A stretch of DNA of 64,000 nt from an uncultured Megasphaera sp. (lineage in GTDB: Bacteria; Bacillota; Negativicutes; Veillonellales; Megasphaeraceae): contig NZ_UQBH01000005.1 of NCBI RefSeq assembly GCF_900539295.1, forward strand, positions 41,506 through 105,505. Reading direction: 5' to 3'. The stretch's first letter is position 1. Every line of letters begins with the position of its first letter. Position numbers and translations under genes: made by a program. Positions 25,639 to 33,219 of the stretch are shown here, piece by piece. The notes beneath the pieces are model-generated. The model worked only from the letters and a program-made list of their open reading frames with translations, was not told the origin of the DNA and made no database searches.

Positions 25639-26817
25639 TTATCTATTTAAATCAATATTAACCAACAACTTTTCCCATATGTTCCAAATCGCTTGAGGAG
25701 AAAATTCTTGCATTCCTATACAGGCATTTCTTCCCAGGGAAATTCGCAAAGAGCGATTTTCCATCATTTTTTTCAAAGCTTCTCGAAAAGGTTCAACCCC
25801 ATCTCGGCACAGAAGTCCCGTCCTTTCATTTTCAACCATCCCACGGACTGATTCACAATTATAATAAGCAACGCTAGGAAGCCCCATACTCATGGCTTCC
25901 CCTAAAGCTAAGCTAAACCCTTCATAAGCACTGGGAAAAGCAAAAATGTCGCCTTTTTTCAATACTTCAGGAACTTCATTCGTCGTTCCTTTAAGGAAGA
26001 CACGATTTTCCAGATGATGCTTGCGAATCAATAACTGAAGTTCTTTATAATAAGCCTTTCCATTTTCAGCCCCCCATAATTCAACATCCCAGTTAGGAAA
26101 TTGTTCTGCAAGTCCAGCAAAGGCCTCAATTAGAAGATGCGGTCGTTTATGATTCTTTGAAAGACGCCCTACAAAAAGAATTTTATATCGTTCTTTTTCA
26201 GCTGATAAATCGGCCTGCATTTCATATTGCGGAATAGCGTTACCGATAACTACTGTTTTTACATTCGGCAAATGCCTCTTAATGTGTTCTTCAAACGATG
26301 GCAACAGGACTTGGCAAACAGCACTTTTCTCCAGCGCAGGAATTTCTTCTTTCGGATAGGTATGAAAATAATCTTCCGGATCGCCGTGACTCATGGTGAT
26401 GACAGGGATATCTATTTTTAAATCACAGAGCAGCATCTTACTGGCTGCCGGCTGAAAAGACACAATAACATCCGGCTGAACGTTCTGTAATACATCCCGC
26501 AAATTGTCTAGCAAAAACGCTTCAGCAAAATCATTATTAACGGTCCGTGCTTTTTGTTTATTGAAAGTACGATAAAATTCTCTTTTTATTTTCAAATACC
26601 ACGGGTAGGGAATAGATTTTCCTTTATAATGGCGAATATCATAGGCTGGAACATCTCTATCTAAAGGATAATAAAAATTTCCCGTTTGGACATCACTGTA
26701 AGCAAGTGTAACATGATGCCCTCTAGCCTTCATTTCATTAGCAAACGCACAAGTTACTTTTGCAAGACCTCCACTGTCTGCAACCATTTTAGTCAAATTG
26801 GTTAGTAAAATTTTCAT
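25639..26817 (-). CDS. Glycosyltransferase family 4 (GT-B)
   Basis: 392 residues from the ATG at 26817 (AGGA 9 nt upstream); the in-frame ATG at 26826 sits almost on that site. GT4 features: N-terminal LTNLTKMVADSGGLAKVTCA, linker region KILFVGRLSKNHKRPHLLIEA, and the donor-binding FAFPSAYEGFSLALGEAMSM (EX7E-like). It transfers a sugar from a nucleotide donor to the LPS core or O-antigen; donor and acceptor are unknown. It lies between two other glycosyltransferase genes with short gaps. Confidence 0.9.
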   Translation of the reverse strand: MKILLTNLTKMVADSGGLAKVTCAFANEMKARGHHVTLAYSDVQTGNFYYPLDRDVPAYDIRHYKGKSIPYPWYLKIKREFYRTFNKQKARTVNNDFAEAFLLDNLRDVLQNVQPDVIVSFQPAASKMLLCDLKIDIPVITMSHGDPEDYFHTYPKEEIPALEKSAVCQVLLPSFEEHIKRHLPNVKTVVIGNAIPQYEMQADLSAEKERYKILFVGRLSKNHKRPHLLIEAFAGLAEQFPNWDVELWGAENGKAYYKELQLLIRKHHLENRVFLKGTTNEVPEVLKKGDIFAFPSAYEGFSLALGEAMSMGLPSVAYYNCESVRGMVENERTGLLCRDGVEPFREALKKMMENRSLRISLGRNACIGMQEFSPQAIWNIWEKLLVNIDLNR

Positions 26818-26842
26818 AAGCTTCATTCCTATCGAAAAAACA

Positions 26843-27985
26843 TTACTTAAAGAATATTGTCATGATTTTTTGAATCATTTTATCCTGTCCATACATTATA
26901 TTGGCCTCTATCAATCCTTGTCGATATTGTTCCTGTCGTTCTGAAAATTCATTTACAAAATGCTCTAGTTGATGTGAAAAGCTTTCAACAGAATCCAAAT
27001 TCACAGCTACTCCAATATCAAAGTTCTGCAAAACTTCTGGATTCATTTCAGGAGACTGTAAAACAGGTTTATAATAACCAATTGCAGTAAAGAGCATCGC
27101 ACTTGGTTGATAACGATATCGTTTCGCCCCGTAAGGAAGGAGCAGGACATCAATGTCCATGATTTCTTTCTGCCATTCTATGCCTAAGAGGTTTTTATGC
27201 AGAAAACGAAGATTATCATAAGTCGCATATTCATTTTGCAGGCGTTCGAAATCATCACTATCTACTTGAGTTGCTGTCGCTCCCTGTACAGTCAGAGTAA
27301 CCGGATGGGTAAATTTTGCTTTGACGAAAGCTTGAAGAAAGAAATCCAGATTTTTTTCCTTACGATACTGGCCAAAAAAACCAAGGCGCAATGGATGATG
27401 AACATGAAACTCCGGTGTTACTGATAAATCAAAAGGAACGTACACCGGTGCCATAATCGTATAAAAATTAGGGCAATCTTCTAATTCAGGGAACTCCGTC
27501 TGTAATCCTAAAGCACCCAAATAAACATTTTGATAATCTCTTAATCTTTTGACTCCCTCACAAAAACGATTCCGATCTTTAGGCATGATTCCATGAAACA
27601 TAAATAAGAATGGCACTTTACTCTTCTTCAAGATACTGTGACGGATAGACCGCATGACACGCCAACTATTTGTAGGTACGATAATTGCATCGCATTTACC
27701 ATCTAGCCCCTTTTTGCAGGCGCTATTCAACCAGGCAATACGACGTTTTTCCCGTTGCATAGATAGCCACAGACGTTTCAATCGGCTAACGCCGGCATAT
27801 GAAATTGCCGCTCCCCCATCTAGATAATCAACATCGCAATGATAGTCAATCTTAAAAGGAAAATTCTCCGGTACGAAAAACACCGGTTCATGTCCTTGTT
27901 TCTTCAATTCTTCGACAAGGATTCGATCGAATTCCACCTCATGTCCTGCCGGCATGACAATGGATTCCAAAATAGCAATACGCAT
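26843..27985 (-). CDS. Glycosyltransferase, GT-B type
   Basis: 380 residues. The start MRIAILESIVMPAGHEVEFD resembles the N-terminal domain of GT-B glycosyltransferases, and the C-terminal half has LRLGFFGQYRKEKNLDFFLQ and then DIDVLLLPYGAKRYRYQPSAM, the equivalent of the GT4 donor site. Family assignment is looser than for its neighbour. Member of the minus-strand LPS operon between the WaaE-like gene and the GT4 gene. Confidence 0.78.
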   Translation of the reverse strand: MRIAILESIVMPAGHEVEFDRILVEELKKQGHEPVFFVPENFPFKIDYHCDVDYLDGGAAISYAGVSRLKRLWLSMQREKRRIAWLNSACKKGLDGKCDAIIVPTNSWRVMRSIRHSILKKSKVPFLFMFHGIMPKDRNRFCEGVKRLRDYQNVYLGALGLQTEFPELEDCPNFYTIMAPVYVPFDLSVTPEFHVHHPLRLGFFGQYRKEKNLDFFLQAFVKAKFTHPVTLTVQGATATQVDSDDFERLQNEYATYDNLRFLHKNLLGIEWQKEIMDIDVLLLPYGAKRYRYQPSAMLFTAIGYYKPVLQSPEMNPEVLQNFDIGVAVNLDSVESFSHQLEHFVNEFSERQEQYRQGLIEANIMYGQDKMIQKIMTIFFK

Positions 27986-28115
27986 AGCGTAAAGAACTCC
28001 TCTCTCTTATTTCGGAAAAATACATAAAGTCTATTGATACGGAACCTCCAGATTTTTCAATTAAAATATAAGACCACATCATCAGCAAGAAAGCCATCCA
28101 TAGTAAAGCACAACA

Positions 28116-28880
28116 TCATCTATTATGCTTTTCCAATCGCTGTAACTCATGTAATTTCAGATACTTCAACATTGTATAGAAGAAATGGGTGCAACACAAG
28201 TAAGCGCCTATGCCCCCATCTAAAAAACCCTTGCGGACAATAAACATTTTAAAGAACCCCCCCATACTGTGCATGAGAATACCTGCCATAGAAGTTCGCT
28301 TTCCTCGTTTATAGGCATCTTCAGCCCAAATAGAAGTGTATAAGCAGAGTTTTTCTTCCCATTCGTGCCAGTCACGATAGGTGTGGTGTTCAATAAAACC
28401 ATTCAAAAGTTTATCAGGCAAGTCACATTCTGGATGTTCATGAACTTTATTAACCCATTTGACGGTCTTTCTTGGAAACATACGCCGCACATGATCCGGA
28501 TTCAGGACACCGTGATTAAAAGTAACACCAAAAGCAACAGACTTGCGCGTAATGACATACTGTGTATCCAATTGTCCCTCAACAACAATGCGTCGAATAT
28601 CAGCAACCAATTCGTCATTCAGGCGTTCATCGGCATCGAGATAGAGGACCCAGTCGGCATCGGTCTGCTCAAGAGCAAAGTTGCGCTGAGCTGAAAAATC
28701 ATCGGTCCAGGCGCGAAAACAGACGGTTGCTCCCTGCGCTTTGGCCAGGTCCACCGTCTTATCCGTACTTCCTGAATCGATGATAATAACGTCATCAGTA
28801 CATTTTTTTGCATTCTCAACAACGTCGACAATGTTGTCTTCTTCGTTCTTCGTCAAAATCAAAATTGCTAATGAGCTCAC
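28116..28880 (-). CDS. Glycosyltransferase family 2, LPS core WaaE/KdtX-like
   Basis: 254 residues, GTG start with GAGG 8 nt upstream. GT-A fold: LAILILTKNEEDNIVDVVEN, then VIIIDSGSTDKTVDLAKAQG, and the metal-binding DWVLYLDADERL. HRDW-type late motifs and a C-terminal amphipathic region (GGFFKMFIVRKGFLDGGIGA) match the WaaE/KdtX beta-1,4-glucosyltransferase group acting on the inner LPS core at the cytoplasmic membrane. First gene of the LPS operon. Its 5' third looks GC-richer than its 3' part. Confidence 0.88.
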   Translation of the reverse strand: MSSLAILILTKNEEDNIVDVVENAKKCTDDVIIIDSGSTDKTVDLAKAQGATVCFRAWTDDFSAQRNFALEQTDADWVLYLDADERLNDELVADIRRIVVEGQLDTQYVITRKSVAFGVTFNHGVLNPDHVRRMFPRKTVKWVNKVHEHPECDLPDKLLNGFIEHHTYRDWHEWEEKLCLYTSIWAEDAYKRGKRTSMAGILMHSMGGFFKMFIVRKGFLDGGIGAYLCCTHFFYTMLKYLKLHELQRLEKHNR

Positions 28881-29092
28881 GAGCCGGTCCTCTTTTCTTT
28901 AAGATAAGGTCTTTCCTCGGTATACTTAAGCTTGTAACATTGTATCACATCCAGCTTGTAAAGTACAGAAAAGAGCCGGCTGTACATAGGCATCTGCCCC
29001 CTTTTCATGAATAACGGCTTTAAGGCATCCCATAAAAGACTCACTCATTCTCATTTCAGATGCCATGAAACACACTATAGCTGCCAAACAGC
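28881..29092. other. Intergenic region upstream of the LPS operon
   Basis: No gene is seen. A weak minus-strand promoter (TGTACT, 17 bp, TACAAT near 28935-28965) may drive the glycosyltransferase operon, and a 9-bp direct repeat TTACAAGCT occurs twice there. Confidence 0.35.
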
Positions 29093-29125
29093 AAAAGACT
29101 GCCCTGCCGAGTGGCGGGACAGCCT
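29093..29125 (-). terminator. Intrinsic terminator of the rib operon
   Basis: AGGCTGTCCCGCC (29113-29125, minus) pairs with GGCAGGGCAGTC (29097-29108), followed by TTTT. It is 27 bp after the ribH stop. Confidence 0.85.
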
Positions 29126-29151
29126 TTCCAATCCGGGATGGCCCCGGCTTT

Positions 29152-29616
29152 TTATAACTGTTTGATGAGGTTGACCATTTCGATGGCGCCGGTGGCAACG
29201 TCGAAGCCTTTGTTCCCGGCTTTTGTGCCGGCCCGTTCGATGGCCTGTTCGATATTTTCCGTCGTAATGATGCCGAACATGATGGGCACGCCGGTCTTCA
29301 GCGATGCCTGAGCAATGCCTTTAGCCGATTCGCCGCAGACGAGGTCGTAGTGGCTGGTGGCACCGCGGATGACGGCACCGAGGCAAATGACGGCATCGTA
29401 TTTACCCGATTCTGCCATTTTCTGAGCGATTAAAGGGATTTCAAAAGCTCCCGGAACCCAAGCCGTCGTAATATCATCATCGTTGACGCCGTGACGGTGG
29501 AGGGCATCGTAGGCACCGCCGAGCAGTTTGCTGCAAATAAATTCATTGAAACGTGCGACGACAATACCAAACTTCGCACCAGAACCGATTAATTGACCTT
29601 CTTTAATGTGTGCCAT
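29152..29616 (-). CDS. ribH: 6,7-dimethyl-8-ribityllumazine synthase
   Basis: 154 residues, full length for the capsid-forming lumazine synthase that condenses 5-amino-6-ribitylaminouracil with dihydroxybutanone phosphate. FGIVVARFNEFICSKLL, VPGAFEIPLIAQKMAES and CLGAVIRGATSHYDLVCGES are conserved segments; the catalytic His is in SHYD. Last gene of the ribD-ribE-ribH operon under the FMN riboswitch. Confidence 0.97.
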   Translation of the reverse strand: MAHIKEGQLIGSGAKFGIVVARFNEFICSKLLGGAYDALHRHGVNDDDITTAWVPGAFEIPLIAQKMAESGKYDAVICLGAVIRGATSHYDLVCGESAKGIAQASLKTGVPIMFGIITTENIEQAIERAGTKAGNKGFDVATGAIEMVNLIKQL

Positions 29617-29651
29617 TATAAAAACACTCCTATTCTAAATTATGATTGAAG

Positions 29652-30293
29652 TTAAAATCCATTTTCCAGCAGTTTGTCCAAGGTCAGACCTGATGAGGTC
29701 TGCGGCGAACCTACTGTGAAGCGATGGACGTATTTCCCGATAACATCCGTTTCTAAATTGACGATGGCTCCCGGATGTTTGTCCATAAGGGTCGTATTGG
29801 CCATCGTATGGGGAATGATGGAAACAGAGAACTGACTGTTGCCGACGGAAACGACGGTCAAGCTGATCCCGTCGATGGTGATGGATCCTTTTTCGACGAT
29901 GAAGATTTCCATATCCTTAGGAATGGAAATGGTGATGACCCGGGCAATACCGTCATTGGCAATGCGGGCGACATGCCCGACACCGTCGATGTGACCGCTG
30001 ACGATGTGGCCGCCAAGTCGTCCTCCGACCTGCATGGCCCGTTCCAAGTTAACCTTAGAACCGCTCTTAATGGTGCTGAACGACGAACGGCGCATCGTTT
30101 CATGCATGACGTCGGCCGAAAAAGTCGAGTCAGTCAGATCGGTTACGGTCAGGCAGACGCCGTTGACGGCAATGCTGTCGCCAAGCTGCGTCCCTTCTAA
30201 CACTTTATGGGCCGCGATAGTAAGGCGAATCGAGTCCGGCCGGCGGTCCATATGGGCAATCGAACCCAATTCTTCAATGATGCCAGTGAACAT
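29652..30293 (-). CDS. ribE: Riboflavin synthase alpha subunit
   Basis: 213 residues from the ATG at 30293 (MFTGIIEELG), which has AGGGAGGG 5 nt upstream; the ATG at 30314 is in the ribD 3' end and less likely. Two tandem lumazine-binding domains are visible (SIAVNGVCLTVTDLTDSTFS and ITIDGISLTVVSVGNSQFSV), as in trimeric riboflavin synthase, which dismutates lumazine to riboflavin. It overlaps ribD by 20 bp. Confidence 0.97.
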   Translation of the reverse strand: MFTGIIEELGSIAHMDRRPDSIRLTIAAHKVLEGTQLGDSIAVNGVCLTVTDLTDSTFSADVMHETMRRSSFSTIKSGSKVNLERAMQVGGRLGGHIVSGHIDGVGHVARIANDGIARVITISIPKDMEIFIVEKGSITIDGISLTVVSVGNSQFSVSIIPHTMANTTLMDKHPGAIVNLETDVIGKYVHRFTVGSPQTSSGLTLDKLLENGF

Positions 30294-31413
30294 AGGCACC
30301 CTCCCTATTGGCATTATATGCCGTTAGTAATACATTATTTTCATGGAGCTCTACGGAATCGTAGATAAGCGGCAGGCACTCGTCGAGTTCGTCGACGCCA
30401 TAGCCGCCGACCGACGGCAGGGCTCCGACGCCGCCGATGATCTTATCGCCCATAAAGGCGTAGACCTTGTCGACGAGACGGGCGTCAAAGAAGCTGCCCT
30501 GAACGGTGCTGCCCCCTTCGACGAGAATACTGGTCAGCCCTTCTTCATGGAGGCGTTTCAAAGCTTCCGGAAGGTTGATGGACTGATTGTCCTGAAGTAA
30601 AGGCGCCAGAATGACCCGAACGCCGGCATTTTTCAAAGCCTTCATCTTTTCAACGGGGCAGGCCGACGTCGTCATGACGATAGTCGGCGTCGTCTTATCG
30701 GTTACGACCAGCGACTTCAGCGGCGTCCGCCCTTTGGCATCGAGGACGATGCGCACCGGCTGGTGCGGTGCCGCCTGTCCTTCCCGTTCAATACGGCAGG
30801 TTAACAGCGGATTGTCCGCCAGGACCGTATTGATGCCGACTAAAATGCCGTCGTAAATGGAGCGCAGGTAGTGGCCGTAGTTTCGAGCCCATTCGTTGGT
30901 AATCCATTTCGAATGGCCCGTCCGCGATGCCGTGCGGCCGTCGAGACTTTGAGCCAGCTTAACAGCAATGAATGGCTTTTGGACCATCATGTTCTTGATA
31001 AAGACTTCGTTGAGCTGGGCCGCTTCTTTCGACAGCAGGCCCACTTCGACAGCGATGCCGGCCTTGCGCAGGATGGCCGCTCCCTTGCCGGAGACGCGGG
31101 GATTGGGATCGAGCATGGCCATGACGACCTTGCCGACACCCTTTTCGGCCAGCGTCCGCGCGCACGGAGGAGTGCGGCCATAGTGGGCGCAAGGTTCAAG
31201 GGTCACATAAACCGTCGCCCCTTTGGCTTTTTCGCCGGCTTCGCGCAGGGCCCACACTTCAGCATGGGGTGTGCCGGCCTTATGGTGATAGCCGGTGCCG
31301 ACGATTTCGCCGTCTTTTACGATGACGCAGCCGACGGCCGGATTTGGTGTCGTATAACCCAGAGCTGATTTAGCCAGTTCCAGGGCTTTTCTCATATACT
31401 CTGCCGGTTCCAA
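30274..31413 (-). CDS. ribD: Bifunctional riboflavin deaminase/reductase
   Basis: 379 residues from a TTG at 31413 with AAGGAA 4 nt upstream; the ATG at 31395 (373 aa) is an alternative. An open extension to 31560 would run into the riboswitch and is rejected. The N-terminal zinc deaminase domain has TPHAEVWAL and LEPCAHYGRTPPCARTL (HAE, PCxxxGRTPPC). The C-terminal NADPH reductase domain runs from about residue 150 (AVKLAQSLDGRTA, SILVEGGSTVQGSF). Two consecutive steps of riboflavin synthesis. First gene of the operon. Confidence 0.95.
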   Translation of the reverse strand: MEPAEYMRKALELAKSALGYTTPNPAVGCVIVKDGEIVGTGYHHKAGTPHAEVWALREAGEKAKGATVYVTLEPCAHYGRTPPCARTLAEKGVGKVVMAMLDPNPRVSGKGAAILRKAGIAVEVGLLSKEAAQLNEVFIKNMMVQKPFIAVKLAQSLDGRTASRTGHSKWITNEWARNYGHYLRSIYDGILVGINTVLADNPLLTCRIEREGQAAPHQPVRIVLDAKGRTPLKSLVVTDKTTPTIVMTTSACPVEKMKALKNAGVRVILAPLLQDNQSINLPEALKRLHEEGLTSILVEGGSTVQGSFFDARLVDKVYAFMGDKIIGGVGALPSVGGYGVDELDECLPLIYDSVELHENNVLLTAYNANREGAYVHWHH

Positions 31414-31452
31414 TATATTCCTTCCCTTCTTCTTGGATTTGCAGGCGGGAAA

Positions 31453-31490
31453 ACGAAAAAAGGCTATGGATGAAAAATCTCCATAGCCCT
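31453..31490 (-). terminator. FMN riboswitch expression-platform terminator
   Basis: AGGGCTATGGA (31480-31490, minus) pairs with TCCATAGCCT (31461-31470), followed by TTTTTTTCG. It lies between the FMN aptamer and ribD and would end transcription when FMN binds. Confidence 0.85.
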
Positions 31491-31514
31491 TTGAGCACAA
31501 CAAAAAAAGACACT

Positions 31515-31640
31515 GTCGTCTTTTCCCATCCAGACTGTACTGTCGGTACCGAAATTTCATCGGTTCAACCCTTGCGGGTTAGCGGACTGTCACCGCCGGT
31601 CAGGAATTGAAAGCTCCGCTTTCTCACCTTGCCTCAAAGA
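31515..31640 (-). ncRNA. FMN riboswitch (RFN element)
   Basis: Minus strand: the conserved core reads CAAGGTGAGAAAGCGGAG, CTGACCGGCGGTGACAGTCC, CCGCAAGGGTTGAACCGATG and GACAGTACAGTCTGGATGGG in the correct order, ending in AAAGACGACAG. This matches the RFN consensus closely. It controls the rib operon by transcription termination at the following hairpin. Confidence 0.95.
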
Positions 31641-31667
31641 CTATTTCTATTCTTCTTTTCATGTACG

Positions 31668-31696
31668 ATTTTAGCACATGAAAAGGAGAAATACAA
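31668..31696 (-). promoter_or_regulatory. rib operon promoter
   Basis: Minus strand: TTGTAT (31691-31696), a 17-bp spacer and TAAAAT (31668-31673). It ends just before the rpe stop codon. Confidence 0.65.
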
Positions 31697-31700
31697 GTCC

Positions 31701-32345
31701 TTATCGTAAGGACTCAATGGCAGCTTTTCGATCGGCCGCGCCGAATACAGCACTGCCGGCAACGAGGAAGGTAGCGCCGGCGTCCTTGACCATCTGAACG
31801 GTCTTATCGTTTACGCCGCCGTCGACTTCGATGACAGCTTCGGTATTTCCTGCATTCTGAAGGAGTTCCTTAGCCTGACGAATTTTTTCGAGACTGTAAG
31901 GAATAAACTTCTGACCGCCAAATCCCGGATTGACGCTCATGATGAGGATGAGATCTAATTGTCCGGCAACACAAGACAAGGTCGATACGGGCGTCGCCGG
32001 ATTGAGGGCCACACCGGCCTTCATCCCAGCTTCATGAATCTGCTGCAGAACCCGGTCCAAGTGGACGCAGGCTTCCTGATGAACCGTCACATACTGGACG
32101 CCGGCATCGGCCAAGCCGTCGATATACGCTTCGGGATTGGTCACCATCAAATGAGCGTCAAAAGGCAGTTTGGTAACCGGGCGCAGGGATTTGATGACGG
32201 GAACGCCGAAGGTTAGGTTAGGTACAAAATGGCCGTCCATCATATCGATGTGGAGACAGCCGGCACCCTTGCTTTCAACGTCTTTAATTTCGTCTGCTAA
32301 CCGCGAAAAATCAGCAGATAATATGGATGGACAAATAGTTACCAT
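31701..32345 (-). CDS. rpe: Ribulose-phosphate 3-epimerase
   Basis: 214 residues, full length. A TIM barrel that interconverts ribulose-5-P and xylulose-5-P. CPSILSADFSRL, HIDMMDGHFVPNLTFGVPV, MSVNPGFGGQKFIPYSLEKI and EVDGGVNDKT carry the metal and phosphate ligands. It is 2 bp after rsgA and is the last gene of the priA-distal housekeeping operon, as in Bacillus. Confidence 0.98.
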   Translation of the reverse strand: MVTICPSILSADFSRLADEIKDVESKGAGCLHIDMMDGHFVPNLTFGVPVIKSLRPVTKLPFDAHLMVTNPEAYIDGLADAGVQYVTVHQEACVHLDRVLQQIHEAGMKAGVALNPATPVSTLSCVAGQLDLILIMSVNPGFGGQKFIPYSLEKIRQAKELLQNAGNTEAVIEVDGGVNDKTVQMVKDAGATFLVAGSAVFGAADRKAAIESLR

Positions 32346-32347
32346 GA

Positions 32348-33211
32348 CTATCGTTTCCTTTCTGCAATAGATGTCATTATTTTACAGTACGTTTCATACC
32401 GTTCTTGTTGGATCTGACCGTCGGCAACAGCCTGTTTTACGGCGCATTCCGGTTCGGACAGGTGGAGGCACGACGAGAACTTGCAGCCTGCGCTGTATGG
32501 CTCCATATCGGGGAATAAAGGCAGGACTTCCCGGGCATCAAGGTGTTCGAAATCAAGGGAACTGAACCCCGGCGTATCGACGACGTAGGTACTATTGTCG
32601 AGACGCATGATTTCTGAATGGCGCGTCGTATGGCGGCCCCGTTTTATCTTCTCACTGACGGCACCGATGGATAAGTCCGTCCGTCCCAAAAGCTGGGACA
32701 AAAGGCTCGATTTACCGACGCCGGACGGGCCGGCAAAGGCCGTCACCCTCTGCGGCAGCCGCTCATAGAGCATGTCGAGGCCTTCTCCAGTACGGGCCGA
32801 CACGAGGCAGACGTCGTAACCGCAGCGCTCATAAAAAGCCTGATAGCTTTCAGCAAGTTTTCGGTCGAGATCGCACTTATTGAAGCAGAGCAGCGGCCGG
32901 ATGCCGCTGTATTCACAGGTCATGAGCATCTTATCGATGAGAAAGCGGTTCGGATCTGGTGACTGGGCTGCCATGATGATCAGCAGTTGATCGATATTGG
33001 CCACAGCCGGCCGGCGGATTTGATTCCGCCGGGGCAGCTGGGCTTCGATGACGCCCTTGTCGTTTTCCAGTTCCGTAATTTCCAATTCGTCGCCGACTAA
33101 GATCTTGGCCTTGAGCAGTTTGCCCCGACGTCGGCATTCGACGAGGTTATCCCTGCCGACATCGACGTAATAATAGCCATTATAATTCTTGATGACGCGT
33201 CCTTTTGTCAT
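32348..33211 (-). CDS. rsgA: Ribosome small-subunit GTPase A
   Basis: 287 residues. OB-fold (1-70), circularly permuted GTPase (NKCDL G4, then GPSGVGKSSLLSQLL G1, DTPGF G3), and the C-terminal zinc finger C-x...C-x-H...C (SAGCKFSSCLHLSEPECAV). It checks maturation of the 30S subunit. 9 bp downstream of the PASTA kinase gene, an arrangement conserved across Firmicutes. Confidence 0.97.
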   Translation of the reverse strand: MTKGRVIKNYNGYYYVDVGRDNLVECRRRGKLLKAKILVGDELEITELENDKGVIEAQLPRRNQIRRPAVANIDQLLIIMAAQSPDPNRFLIDKMLMTCEYSGIRPLLCFNKCDLDRKLAESYQAFYERCGYDVCLVSARTGEGLDMLYERLPQRVTAFAGPSGVGKSSLLSQLLGRTDLSIGAVSEKIKRGRHTTRHSEIMRLDNSTYVVDTPGFSSLDFEHLDAREVLPLFPDMEPYSAGCKFSSCLHLSEPECAVKQAVADGQIQQERYETYCKIMTSIAERKR

Positions 33212-33219
33212 GTTCCTCC

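Noticed and set aside
31414..31560. ribD extended start to 31560
   Set aside because: That stretch is the FMN riboswitch 3' end and its terminator hairpin.
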